Of a stretch of DNA of 36,297 nt, positions 1-7,933 are shown one piece after another. Source of the stretch: a virus; the IMG/VR virus record IMGVR_UViG_3300047121_000433, positions 1-36,297 of that record; one strand, written 5' to 3'. The notes beneath the pieces are model-generated. The model made no database searches. It worked only from the letters and a program-made list of their open reading frames with translations, and was not told the DNA's origin. Position 1 is the first letter of the stretch. Each line of letters starts with the position of its first letter. Made by a program: the position numbers and the translations under genes.

Positions 1-397
1 TCTTTGTGCCGGCCGTCGAAATCGTCGCATTCGTCAGCGTGGCATAACTCAGAAGGTCAACCAGCATCATCACGCACGGCACAGTCGTTGCCGCTGCCGT
101 GAACGCAGAAGCATTCAGCAGAACCTTGTAGTCAGTCGCACTCGCCCCGACGTTGCCGCCGTGCTGGATGCCGCCATGCGTCGTGCCGATGTCGTATTGC
201 GGCTTCTGAACCAGCGTGACGCCAGAGCCCAGCGCCGTATTGGCAACCGGATTGCCTGCGCCGCCCGCCAGGAATTGCCACGAGCCTGCGACAACCGTGC
301 CGCCCGTCGCGTGGTTCTTGTTCCAGTCAGCGCGGAAGAACTTCCCCGAGTTGGAGACGTTCGTCACGAGGTTATCGAGCGAGGAAAAGCCAGCCAT
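1..397 (-). CDS. Phage structural protein, 3' part cut by window edge
   Basis: The reading frame starts with ATG at 397, directly after the stop of the preceding gene, and is still open at base 1, so only about 132 N-terminal residues are visible. It begins MAGFSSLDNLV and has an FFRADW segment, then a stretch ending TTVPCVMMLVDLLSY. That stretch lines up with TTTAVPLPCILCDYLLYY in the neighbouring upstream gene, so the two are probably tandem, diverged paralogues. The position behind portal and decoration-like genes suggests a virion or virion-assembly protein. I recognise the type from phage genomes but know no biochemical role. If the two window ends were joined, this frame would read straight into the ORF at the other end. 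Confidence 0.75.
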   Translation of the reverse strand, partial: MAGFSSLDNLVTNVSNSGKFFRADWNKNHATGGTVVAGSWQFLAGGAGNPVANTALGSGVTLVQKPQYDIGTTHGGIQHGGNVGASATDYKVLLNASAFTAAATTVPCVMMLVDLLSYATLTNATISTAGTK

Positions 398-1261
398 CTA
401 GTTCCACACCGTTTCGATTGTGCCCATGATCTGCGCACCCGACAGCGTCCCGCTCGGGTAGCAGATCAGATTGAGGTAAGCGTCGCTCTTGATCTCAGCC
501 AACTGGACGCCGTCCAGGATCATGTCGCGCTCAACCGGCGCCGTGATGTCGTGAACCGCGAACGAAGCCAGCGGCTTGACCAGAACCAGCGTTATCAGCC
601 CCACATCGCCCGTGAGGAATGTGCAGCTCTCGATTGATCGCACGCCACTGTCACCAGCCTGGAGCGGGATGAACGGCCCGGCGCATCCAAGCGTCGCCGG
701 CGCCGTCGAGATGATCGTGCCGTTCACCGTCTGCGTGTTGCAAGTGACCGTCGCGCTTGTCCGTCCCGCAACGCCGTTCGAATTGGTATAGTTCACGTTG
801 AACGAAACGCCGCCAATCTGCGAGGCAACCTCAACAGCCATGATCTGAACGCCCGCCCCGGTCGGGTATCGCGGCAACGCATCGCCAACGATCATCGACT
901 GAGCGTCCGTGACGCTCATGTCCACGAAGGGGTAATACAGCAGGTAATCACACAGGATGCAGGGCAGCGGGACCGCCGTGGTCGTTACCGTCATCGCCAG
1001 TATGCGGCGCAGGTGTTTGGTGTACGTCCCGCCCGGCGTCGCGCCGTGAAACAGCCCACCGTCAGCCGATTGCGTCAGCGCCTTACCGATAAGCGGAGCA
1101 GCCGCATAGAAGTTCGGGACCGGATTGCCCGGCGACATCGAGAGGTCGAACCAGATGCCCGAGCCCGTCGTCTGGGTCGGGACTTTCCGCCATCCGAACA
1201 GCGTGGCCTGTCCAGCCTCTTCGGCGTCAATCAGCTCCTTGAACGAGCGAAACGCGGTCAT
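398..1261 (-). CDS. Phage structural protein (late operon, unknown role)
   Basis: This 287-residue protein is typical of conserved phage proteins found between portal and connector genes. It has a pattern of short beta-rich segments, including LLYYPFVDMS, LPRYPTGAGVQIM, NVNYTNSNGVAGR, CAGPFIPLQAGDSGVRSIES and a closing YPSGTLSGAQI. No signal peptide or membrane segment is visible. The start ATG at 1261 overlaps the TGA of the small gene upstream by 4 nt, so translation is probably coupled. The N-terminal half resembles the next gene downstream. It is probably a virion component, but the sequence alone does not show which. It does not look like a known HK97-fold major capsid protein to me, though I cannot exclude that without a structure search. 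Confidence 0.8.
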   Translation of the reverse strand: MTAFRSFKELIDAEEAGQATLFGWRKVPTQTTGSGIWFDLSMSPGNPVPNFYAAAPLIGKALTQSADGGLFHGATPGGTYTKHLRRILAMTVTTTAVPLPCILCDYLLYYPFVDMSVTDAQSMIVGDALPRYPTGAGVQIMAVEVASQIGGVSFNVNYTNSNGVAGRTSATVTCNTQTVNGTIISTAPATLGCAGPFIPLQAGDSGVRSIESCTFLTGDVGLITLVLVKPLASFAVHDITAPVERDMILDGVQLAEIKSDAYLNLICYPSGTLSGAQIMGTIETVWN

Positions 1262-1422
1262 GGCGCAGGCTCAGGTTCGGGCTCGGGTGGAGGCTCAGGC
1301 GGAGGCTCGTCCTCGCTCACCACGTCAGCAGGAGAGACACAGGCACAAGCCTTCCACGCTTGATTATCTTCAACCCTCGTGAGGAGCCCGCACTGGGTGC
1401 ATGTGTGCCGATAGATAATCAT
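1258..1422 (-). CDS. Zinc-ribbon-like miniprotein with Pro/Glu tail
   Basis: A 54-residue ORF fits exactly between its neighbours with 4-nt ATGA overlaps on both sides, which supports it as a real gene despite its size. It has a CxxC pair (C8, C11) and a CxC pair (C26, C28), spaced like a small zinc-binding knuckle. The last 17 residues are an acidic, proline-rich run of PEP repeats. No function is known to me. The place in the operon, between decoration-like and structural genes, suggests a small assembly or structural factor. Confidence 0.65.
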   Translation of the reverse strand: MIIYRHTCTQCGLLTRVEDNQAWKACACVSPADVVSEDEPPPEPPPEPEPEPAP

Positions 1423-1862
1423 CAGTCCTCAGTGCCGTCCAGGTCGCCTGCGCCAAACTGCGGCTGAATGCCTGAGCTGATCGCCAGCGAAGCCGATAGC
1501 GCGCCCTTGTAGAGAATCTTGCCCGTGCTGGTTGACGCCGTGCCAATCGCAAAGTGCGTGGCTGTCTCGCTTGAGCCCGTGCATTGCGGGAACTGGATCA
1601 GCGCAGCATTCGTCACCGTGTTGCCGCTCACCGTCCAGCCAGCGCCAGAGCGCGCCACGGCTACGCGGGCATAACTCGTATACGCGCACTCGCTCGTGGT
1701 CTGCGTGCCAGCCTCGCCAGGATCGCCCGTATGCAGCGAAACGTACAGCGAGCCCGCCGTTGACGAGCCACGAAGGCCGGTCGCGTCACCGATCAACGCC
1801 GCGTCGGTGTTGTTAAACACCAGCGTTAAGAGTTCAGTTTCCCACGTATTCCCTTTTGACAT
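1422..1862 (-). CDS. Decoration/head-associated phage protein family
   Basis: This 146-residue protein follows the portal gene by 9 nt. It carries a sequence signature I recognise from many siphovirus and podovirus genomes: SLYVSLHTGDPGEAG, then TSYARVAVAR and GWTVSGNTVTN, then THFAIGTAST and a C-terminal IQPQFGAGDL. Members are usually annotated as hypothetical, tail-fibre or head-decoration proteins. The Thr/Ser/Ala/Gly-rich, beta-type composition fits a small virion surface protein. No catalytic residues are apparent. A capsid-associated role is inferred only from gene order. Confidence 0.8.
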   Translation of the reverse strand: MSKGNTWETELLTLVFNNTDAALIGDATGLRGSSTAGSLYVSLHTGDPGEAGTQTTSECAYTSYARVAVARSGAGWTVSGNTVTNAALIQFPQCTGSSETATHFAIGTASTSTGKILYKGALSASLAISSGIQPQFGAGDLDGTED

Positions 1863-1871
1863 GCGCTATCC

Positions 1872-4496
1872 CTATTCAATCTTGATCTTTGAACCGTCAG
1901 GCCGTGTCGCCGTCTTTGGCCGGCCAAGCACCTCGGCAAGAGCCTGAAGCCCCATGCCTACCGCATCCGAACTCTTGTCCGGCTTCTCGGATTCGGCCTT
2001 CTCGTTCTTCTTGGCGTTGGCCTCACGGTCGTAAGCAGCCATCGTCTGTTCGTGATTGAAGCCCTGCTCACGCGCAGCGCTCGCATCCGCAAGCCGCGCC
2101 ATCTCGATGTTGGTCTTGGCTTCGATTTCCTGCGCCTTCAGCTCAAGCTCACGCTCTTTAATTGCTGTCTCGCGTTCCTTCAGCGAGACTTCCCGCTCCT
2201 TGAGGGAAAGCTCCTGCTGCTTGATGTTCAGCTCGCCACTCTTGAAGCCGATATCCGCTTCAGCCGTAGCCGCGGCCATCGGGTCAGCCGGCTGGACAGC
2301 TTCCGGCATCAACAGCTTCTGCGTCTCGGCGCGTATCTTCTCGATGGTCGCAATCTTCTCATCGACATCAAGCTGGCCGTCGCCGCCTTCAACCATGCCG
2401 CGTTCGAACGCGATCTTGCCCGCCTCGTGGAACAGCTTCTCGGCTTCCTTGGCGGTCTTCTTCGTCTGCTGTTCCTTGAGGTCGTTATCCAGTTCAAGGC
2501 TGCGAAGCTCTTCCTTCGCCAGCGCCGCCTGATGCTCATCAAGCGGGCTCGGACCTTCAATGAACGCCTTGGGCCAGTCTGCAATGTTCGCCGCCTGAAG
2601 CTCCTGCTCCTGTATCCAGCGGTTATCGATGCCGGGCTGGCCTTTGAACTGAGCCAGATACTGCGCACGCATCATGCGCTGCATGTCGGTCACGGAGCGG
2701 GGATCTGCGCCCGGCGCAACGTCCATGTTCTTGAGGTCGAAGTCCTTTGCCAGTTCAGCAAGCGCCTCGGGGCTAAGCTGGACAGGCTGCGGCCTAGGCT
2801 TCGGCTGCTGCATCATGCCAGCGCCAGGCATCGGAGGCGGCGGCGCAGCCATCTCAGGCTGTTGGGGCATCTCAGGCGCACCCGGAGGCATCATGCCGTT
2901 GGGGACCATCAGCCCGCTCGGGCGCTGTTGCATCCCCGGCATCGCTGGCCCGCCCATGCCCATCATCGGCATCTGCTGCGAGCCCGGAGGCGGCATCCCC
3001 ATCAATTCGAGGAACAGTTCCTCGTCATCAAGAAACTCGGCATAGATGGCCGGGTCCAGATACCGCGCATTGAGGCGCATGAGGAGGCGGAACTCCTTGC
3101 GCATCGCCCGGTATATGCGCGTGTAGATCGTGGAGAAGACCTGCATCCCCTGCTCGATCAGGGCAAGGGTTGCTCCCATCGCCTGACCGCTCGGGGCCTC
3201 GCCCGTCATCACGTCCTTGACGCTGGTAATGTCTGCGGCTGCTCCAAGCAGGAACTCGACCAACTGGAACAGCACAGGGCTTGGGCCTGCAAACTGAAGC
3301 TCGTGGATGGCGTCCGAGACACGGCCAGGAACGTTCACGTTCAGGAACTCTGCCGGCTTGATGCGGACTTCCCCGCCCCGAAGCCTGAGCCCCTGTGAGA
3401 TGAACCCGCCGCCCGCGTTCTGCCTGTGCGCTGCGTCGAATATCTGGTTCAGCGCCGTGTTGATCGCAGAGCCGAGGCTTTCGAGAAGCTGGCCGAAGCC
3501 CATGCCGTAGACCGAGCCCTCAATATCCGGCAGGAAGCTGTAATCGATCCACGGGCTCTCCCGCATGATCGTCTCAACCTTGCCGTCCATCGAGTTGACG
3601 CGGATCGAGTTCGAATAGAACGCAGCCTCAAGCCTCACCAGCTCGCGCTCATCCTTGGAGATGGTGGCGATATAAGGCTCCATCATCCCGTCGCCGTCGA
3701 GGTCGTAATACCTCACTTGCTCCAGGTAGATGCACGGCTTCTGGCTGTCCTCGTCCTTCTGGCCCTCGTAATCCCGCTTGTGGTTCAGCCACTTGCCCGA
3801 GCCTATCAGGCGATCGATCTCGTAAGGGTACATCGTCGTGGGCTGCGTCATGCGCGGAGCACGGTCGAAGCTCGGCGCGTCGTTGGCGACAACCACATCC
3901 TTCGCTGAGGTAAACTCCAGCGTTGGCCGGCCCATGTCTGCGCGCCAGTAGCCCTTGCGGAACCCTGCGCCGATCACGGGGAGCATGTGCAGCAGCTTGT
4001 CGGTGCCGCTGTCCCACTCGTCCATCATGTACATGAGCTGGTAGTTGCCAAAGCGGCTGAGACGATCAGCGCGCTTGGCCTTCAGCCCTTGCGGGTCTTC
4101 TCCGACAACTTTGCAGATCATCGGCTGGTCGGAACGGGTTATCGCGCCATAAGCACGAGCCCCGAACTGGTTCATTGCTGTGGTGAGCAGCGGGTATTTG
4201 ATGTTGCTTGCACCCTCGAAAGGGTAATTCTTCTTCTCGGGCTTCTGCCGGGCGTTCTTGATGGCGCGGTCTACGCCGTTCAGCCACTCTTCACGGCTTT
4301 TCTCGTCATGCTCGTATTCACGCACAGCCTCTTCGGCCATGCGCTTGCGGTCTTCTTCGCTCAAACGCTCTGCGAGGTTGCCGTCATATTCGGCAATGCT
4401 CGCCAGGTTCTGCGCTGTTTTGCGCGAGCCTCGGCCCTTGCCCAGCTTGTCGGCATCGCCGTCCAGCTCGCGGTTATAGGCGAGGTTCTTCGCCAT
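1872..4496 (-). CDS. Portal protein, P22-like, extended C-terminus
   Basis: This 874-residue protein is placed directly after the large terminase genes, where podoviruses encode the dodecameric portal, the DNA entry and exit ring of the head. The N-terminal 480 residues have portal-type features: a charged alpha-helical start, NYPFEGASNIKYPLL, the DVVVANDAPSFDRAPRM region and the GMGFGQLLESLGSAIN helix. Residues about 500-570 are an unusual Met/Pro/Gly-rich linker. Residues about 620-830 are long coiled coil with repeated KERE heptads near 759-789, reminiscent of the helical barrel of P22 portal. The start ATG at 4496 overlaps the preceding stop. At 874 residues it is longer than P22 gp1 (about 725). 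Confidence 0.9.
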   Translation of the reverse strand: MAKNLAYNRELDGDADKLGKGRGSRKTAQNLASIAEYDGNLAERLSEEDRKRMAEEAVREYEHDEKSREEWLNGVDRAIKNARQKPEKKNYPFEGASNIKYPLLTTAMNQFGARAYGAITRSDQPMICKVVGEDPQGLKAKRADRLSRFGNYQLMYMMDEWDSGTDKLLHMLPVIGAGFRKGYWRADMGRPTLEFTSAKDVVVANDAPSFDRAPRMTQPTTMYPYEIDRLIGSGKWLNHKRDYEGQKDEDSQKPCIYLEQVRYYDLDGDGMMEPYIATISKDERELVRLEAAFYSNSIRVNSMDGKVETIMRESPWIDYSFLPDIEGSVYGMGFGQLLESLGSAINTALNQIFDAAHRQNAGGGFISQGLRLRGGEVRIKPAEFLNVNVPGRVSDAIHELQFAGPSPVLFQLVEFLLGAAADITSVKDVMTGEAPSGQAMGATLALIEQGMQVFSTIYTRIYRAMRKEFRLLMRLNARYLDPAIYAEFLDDEELFLELMGMPPPGSQQMPMMGMGGPAMPGMQQRPSGLMVPNGMMPPGAPEMPQQPEMAAPPPPMPGAGMMQQPKPRPQPVQLSPEALAELAKDFDLKNMDVAPGADPRSVTDMQRMMRAQYLAQFKGQPGIDNRWIQEQELQAANIADWPKAFIEGPSPLDEHQAALAKEELRSLELDNDLKEQQTKKTAKEAEKLFHEAGKIAFERGMVEGGDGQLDVDEKIATIEKIRAETQKLLMPEAVQPADPMAAATAEADIGFKSGELNIKQQELSLKEREVSLKERETAIKERELELKAQEIEAKTNIEMARLADASAAREQGFNHEQTMAAYDREANAKKNEKAESEKPDKSSDAVGMGLQALAEVLGRPKTATRPDGSKIKIE

Positions 4497-5254
4497 CAGT
4501 AGCCCGTCACGCTGTCAGCAGAGCGGCGCGCGTTCTGGCGCTCGGCTTCCTCGCCAGCCGCTTCGTTGCCAAAGCGCGCATAGCGGAGGCCCGTCATCAT
4601 GAGATACCGTGTCGCGTCCATCAGGTGATCGTTCTCTTTCACGATATGCACATGCAGGCCGCGCGGTGTCTGGCTCTCGACGCGCCGGTAAAGCCTGAAC
4701 TCTGCAAACCAGTTGCGGCAGGTCGTGAACACCTTCAGGCGCCCACTCTCAAGCCTGCGGGTGATAGCCATGATGCCCGCCTCAACCGCGTTGTCTGCGG
4801 GGTAAAGCTCAAGCCCTAGCTGTCGGTACTCTTCCAGCAGGTTGGAGCCGTCCTTCTGGTTCGAGCCGGCAGAGGCAGGATCGATCGCGCCCGGAATGTC
4901 GCCTGCGCCCTTGATGGCGTCAGCATGGATCTGAGGCGGGCGCTGGCCCTGATAGTATTCGGCGTAAATGTAGACCGTGTCGGTATCCCGATCGTGCGCG
5001 CCCCAGATGGCAGCAGTGCGCTTCCAGCCTACGTCAAAGCCATAGGCCCGCGGCCACCAATCGGGAATGCGGAACGGCTCAACTGTGAAGATGCTCTCGT
5101 CTATCGGGTAGATGGCGCCAGCCCCAAGCATCGGGATGCCCTTGGCGCGTGCGTCGCGCTGGTGGGCGGGATAGCTCTGAAGCATCTCTTCCTGATCGGC
5201 CTGCGGAATGTGCGGGACATCCGCCCAGCCAATCTGCTGCATGTACTTGCTCAT
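4496..5254 (-). CDS. Terminase large subunit, nuclease half
   Basis: This 252-residue ORF encodes the RNase H-fold headful nuclease domain that normally forms the C-terminal half of a single terminase polypeptide. Candidate metal-binding acidic residues are D74 in YGFDVGW, D125 in AIDPASAG and D213 in HLMDATRY. The DVPHI, HQRDARAKGIPMLG and ADNAVEAGI segments are also typical of P22-type large terminases. ATG at 5254 overlaps the stop of the ATPase half by 4 nt (ATGA). A -1 slip there would fuse the two halves without loss (TVS then MSKYM). It could therefore be a genuine two-polypeptide terminase, a frameshift product, or the result of a one-base sequence error. Confidence 0.9.
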   Translation of the reverse strand: MSKYMQQIGWADVPHIPQADQEEMLQSYPAHQRDARAKGIPMLGAGAIYPIDESIFTVEPFRIPDWWPRAYGFDVGWKRTAAIWGAHDRDTDTVYIYAEYYQGQRPPQIHADAIKGAGDIPGAIDPASAGSNQKDGSNLLEEYRQLGLELYPADNAVEAGIMAITRRLESGRLKVFTTCRNWFAEFRLYRRVESQTPRGLHVHIVKENDHLMDATRYLMMTGLRYARFGNEAAGEEAERQNARRSADSVTGY

Positions 5255-5982
5255 GAGACAGTCGGCGCGAGATGGGGCATGAACTGCAACGTAACCTCGG
5301 TCATGCCCTCGATCGGCGTGAAGGTCGCCATGATCATCCCGCCCGTCGTCAGCGTCCGGGTCAGGCCCTCGACGTAGATGTCCATGGGCGGCTCCTCATC
5401 GAACCACACAACGTCACGCTCAGTGCCCTGCCACGCCTTGCGGCCCTGGTCGTAAGAGCGGAACTGGATGATGGAAAACCCGCCCGCCACATGCCGGACG
5501 AGCGCGAAGTCCACATGGTTCGGGATGCCCATAGCTGGCGCGATACGCCCCAGCCGCTTGCCCGGTATCAGCCCCGTACCCCGCGCACTTGGCGGGCCTA
5601 GAAGCTTGCCCACGAGAATGTCGCGGGTCGTCGTTCCCGTGTCGCCTCCACAGAGGATGTTGACTGGCTTCTCGAAGCGCCTGCCCGGCCACCAGTCGGG
5701 ATAATCACCCGTCAGGTGCAGGGCTACCTCATAGCCGCCTAGGCCCTCGGTCTTGCCTACCCTGTTGGCAGCGATTGCAGCCCGCTCGCGGTGCTCTTTT
5801 CCAGCAGCGAAAAAGGCAAGATGTTTCGCATAGAGCGCACGGCGTAGCGGTCCCTCGTCCGGGTAGTACGCATCAATCTTGCGCTGGGCCTTCGCATTCT
5901 CACGTCTGCGCGCAAGTTCCTTTCTCGCGGCCTTCAGCAGCGCGAGACGCGCCCGCTCCTGCGGGTCACTCGTCGCCAGCAT
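5251..5982 (-). CDS. Terminase large subunit, ATPase half
   Basis: This ORF holds the packaging-motor ATPase. From ATG 5982 the Walker A motif AANRVGKTE lies near residues 71-79, Walker B VVWFDEE near 191-197, and the coupling motif ATFTP near 219-223. The protein stops about 20 residues later, just where the linker to the nuclease domain begins, and the nuclease is encoded by the next ORF. An in-frame TTG at 5991 is an alternative start. ATG 5982 is preferred because it is canonical and overlaps the small-terminase end by only 17 nt. It works with the small subunit and portal to translocate DNA into the prohead. Confidence 0.9.
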   Translation of the reverse strand: MLATSDPQERARLALLKAARKELARRRENAKAQRKIDAYYPDEGPLRRALYAKHLAFFAAGKEHRERAAIAANRVGKTEGLGGYEVALHLTGDYPDWWPGRRFEKPVNILCGGDTGTTTRDILVGKLLGPPSARGTGLIPGKRLGRIAPAMGIPNHVDFALVRHVAGGFSIIQFRSYDQGRKAWQGTERDVVWFDEEPPMDIYVEGLTRTLTTGGMIMATFTPIEGMTEVTLQFMPHLAPTVS

Positions 5983-6298
5983 CTTCGCCAAGCTGGGCTA
6001 TCAGCTCCTGAACCTGATCATCCGTCATGGTCCCGAGCGCGCCGACAATCGCCAAAGGCCCGCCATTTGCGCCTGTGATGGCCTGTGGGGGCTTTCCGAA
6101 GCGTCGGTCTAGCAGGGAGTTAGCTGCAACGGCTCTGGCCGCTGGCGGGGCTTCCTTGTCCAGCGCAATGGTCTTGAGCGTGACAACCATCTGCTTCAGA
6201 TCCACATTGCTGTCGATCAGGTCGCGGACTTCCTGCGTTCCCTTGTTTCGCTGGCCTTTCTTGCGGCCTGCGTTGTCTCTCTTGCCGCCTCTGGGCAT
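5966..6298 (-). CDS. Terminase small subunit candidate
   Basis: The 110-residue product starts MPRGGKRDNAGRKKGQ, the basic N-terminal signature of a widespread phage family encoded just before large terminases. A short alpha-helical region with AARAVAANSLLDRRFGKPPQA follows, then an acidic tail. Small terminases recognise the pac site and load the large subunit. Here the role rests on position and family resemblance. An upstream in-frame TTG at 6346 would add 16 residues. ATG 6298 is chosen because the conserved part begins there, although only a weak ribosome-binding site is visible. Confidence 0.75.
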   Translation of the reverse strand: MPRGGKRDNAGRKKGQRNKGTQEVRDLIDSNVDLKQMVVTLKTIALDKEAPPAARAVAANSLLDRRFGKPPQAITGANGGPLAIVGALGTMTDDQVQELIAQLGEDAGDE

Positions 6299-6396
6299 TT
6301 CTGAATTCTCTGATTGTTTTTCGATTTCTCGATGACGCAGCGTCAAGCCGCTTTGATAGTGCGGGAGCGACGGTCCAGCCCATCTGCCTTCCTTGG

Positions 6397-6636
6397 TTAG
6401 CTTGTTGCAGGCTCGCCGCGGACGGTTACCGCCTCTGCGTTCCTTGCGTCCTCGTGTTGGGCCGCTATGCGTGCGTGCTCGCAGGCAAGGTCGTATTCGG
6501 CGCGGAGGTCTTTCATCGCCTGGCTTAGAAAGCTTTTGCGGTGATCGGGGCGCATCCTGCGGAAGTTGCCGGGGAATTTCACCACAGCCTTGCCGCCATG
6601 GTGGAAGCCGATGATCTTCACAACGGTTCGGAGCAT
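6397..6636 (-). CDS. Small conserved phage protein, unknown
   Basis: A 79-residue protein starting MLRTVVKIIGFHHGG at ATG 6636, which overlaps the upstream stop by 4 nt (ATGA). It is basic in the middle (NFRRMRPDHRKSF) and then helical and charged. No domain is recognised. The longer frame upstream of this ATG runs antiparallel in another frame through the previous gene and is not used. As a small gene just ahead of the terminase genes it may be a regulatory or packaging accessory, but nothing in the sequence proves that. Confidence 0.6.
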   Translation of the reverse strand: MLRTVVKIIGFHHGGKAVVKFPGNFRRMRPDHRKSFLSQAMKDLRAEYDLACEHARIAAQHEDARNAEAVTVRGEPATS

Positions 6637-7217
6637 CAGCGCCTCGGTGTCAGCTTTGCTTTGGCTTTGGGAGGCTGGGTTGGCGTCGGTTTGGCCGATA
6701 AAGCCGCAACCTTCAGCCGGGGCGCAACTGGCTCTGCCTTGCCGGGCGGGCTGTGGATATCTGACCACGCTTCCTTAATGGGGCGCTTGGTTTCCAGCTT
6801 CAGGGTCGGGGCTCTGTTGACCTCGACGACGACCTCGCGGATGCCGCTCTCCCCGGCGATGCGGTGTCCGACCCAAGGTCGGATCACAGCCGTATTGCCG
6901 GTTATTAAGGCCTTTGCGTCGGGCCAGTGATCTGTGACCTGGATGTGCAGGCCGGGGTGAATCTCCGCGTATTCGCGGGCAATGGCGTGGCGGGCTAGTT
7001 CCTCAAGATGCGCCTCGGCGTTTTCAGCCGGCATGGAAGCAACGTCCACGCCCTTGACGGCCTTGATGACAGCCTGACGGATCTTCTCGTCTGTCCAGTC
7101 GTTAGCTCTGACGATGCCGACAGGCTCAATCCGGGTCTTGCTGAAGAACCATGCGCCGATCGCGACAGCGAAGGCCAAGGCAATCAGGATCAGGGCGTAG
7201 TCGCCTACGTTGAGCAT
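6636..7217 (-). CDS. Membrane-anchored phage protein, unknown
   Basis: Starting at ATG 7217, which follows a GGAGG run at suitable distance, the 193-residue protein has one N-terminal hydrophobic helix (about residues 5-25, YALILIALAFAVAIGAWFF). A soluble mixed domain (about 30-150) and a Pro/Lys/Ala-rich C-terminal tail follow. An earlier ATG at 7244 lacks a ribosome-binding site. It is the first gene after the 194-bp non-coding gap behind the nusG-like gene, so it may be the first late gene. No function is recognised. The topology suggests one membrane anchor with the bulk of the chain on one side. Confidence 0.65.
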   Translation of the reverse strand: MLNVGDYALILIALAFAVAIGAWFFSKTRIEPVGIVRANDWTDEKIRQAVIKAVKGVDVASMPAENAEAHLEELARHAIAREYAEIHPGLHIQVTDHWPDAKALITGNTAVIRPWVGHRIAGESGIREVVVEVNRAPTLKLETKRPIKEAWSDIHSPPGKAEPVAPRLKVAALSAKPTPTQPPKAKAKLTPRR

Positions 7218-7411
7218 GGGAGCCCCCTCCCTGATTTTGGACATGGCTCTGGTTACGGTCGTTTTGTACGACCAACCTCGCGGGACGCTCGGTTGCTAAC
7301 CTACTCGCGGTGAATGCCGCGTATGCCCCGGTCGATAGCTGTCACGAACAGCACGAAAACAGCCCTGCCCTATTCTTGCCTCGCTTCGCGCGCGAACACA
7401 ACCCCTAGTGG
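7218..7411 (-). promoter_or_regulatory. Non-coding gap between early and late operons
   Basis: This is the only sizeable gene-free stretch in the leftward arm between the switch and the window start. It sits directly after a NusG-like gene and before the membrane-protein/terminase genes. It holds two perfect short inverted repeats, one at 7257-7273 (GGTCGT with a 5-nt loop) and one of 5 bp near 7359-7373 (GCTGT-N5-ACAGC on either strand). Neither is followed by a T-run on the minus strand, so neither is a classic intrinsic terminator. I see no clear sigma-70 promoter. By position it could hold a late promoter or an antitermination (qut-like) site, which is inference. Confidence 0.4.
7257..7273. 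repeat. Perfect 6-bp inverted repeat, possible operator or hairpin
   Basis: GGTCGT and ACGACC flank a TTTGT loop. It lies in the non-coding gap about 40 bp before the ATG at 7217. It could be a protein-binding palindrome or an RNA hairpin in the late leader. Confidence 0.4.
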
Positions 7412-7933
7412 TCAAGCAGCTTTGGAACACTCCGAGACGGGAATGCGCAATTCCGTTTCCCGGCCCATCATCACCAGATCGAAGATCGCTTCCCCGCGCT
7501 GAATGTCTTTCACCCGAAGCTCAAAGCCTGCGAAGGACGGGCTGTCGATCGTGACCATCTCGCCGACCTTGAACGCCGCTTCCAGATGGCGGAAGTGCTT
7601 GAAATAGTCCGGCAGGTTGAAGTCATCGAAGCCGAGGAAGTCCGACAGCCCCTTGGGGTGAAGCTGGGCCGGGCGCCCGTTGTAGCTGACAACGCTCCGG
7701 ATCAGGTGGCAGTTGTGAACCTCCATCCACGGATTGCCCTTGGTCCCGACGAACACATAGCCAGGGGCTGCGACATATTCCTTGTCCGTCCGCTTGCCGT
7801 TGATCCATTTCCCAAAGCGGCGCTCCTGCTTCGTGAAGGCTTGATGCCCCCTGTAGATCAAAGCCTTTTTGACCATGTCCTCGCGCTGGCTGATGACGCG
7901 CAAGGCGTACCAGTTCATGTCCCCCGTGGTCAT
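7412..7933 (-). CDS. NusG-like transcription (anti)termination factor
   Basis: This 173-residue protein has the two-domain plan of NusG, RfaH and LoaP. The N-terminal NGN domain shows NWYALRVISQRED at residues 7-19 and the family-defining APGYVFV at 56-62. A C-terminal KOW-type beta-barrel runs from about 121 (FKVGEMVTI) to 167. NGN domains bind the RNA polymerase clamp and suppress pausing or termination; KOW domains contact ribosome or Rho partners. The gene is the last of the early leftward operon, directly before a non-coding gap and the late genes. Lambdoid phages keep the Q antiterminator at that place. A role in late-gene read-through is therefore inferred. ATG 7933 overlaps the upstream stop by 4 nt. 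Confidence 0.85.
   Translation of the reverse strand: MTTGDMNWYALRVISQREDMVKKALIYRGHQAFTKQERRFGKWINGKRTDKEYVAAPGYVFVGTKGNPWMEVHNCHLIRSVVSYNGRPAQLHPKGLSDFLGFDDFNLPDYFKHFRHLEAAFKVGEMVTIDSPSFAGFELRVKDIQRGEAIFDLVMMGRETELRIPVSECSKAA

Noticed and set aside
1013-1363. Gly/Ser-rich repeat protein on the plus strand
   Set aside because: The repeat is the complement of the Pro/Glu tail of the small gene at 1258-1422.
2052-3398. Long rightward open frame of 448 codons opposite the portal gene
   Set aside because: It is the antisense shadow of the GC-rich portal gene, rich in Arg/Leu/His, has no domain and no matching ribosome-binding site.
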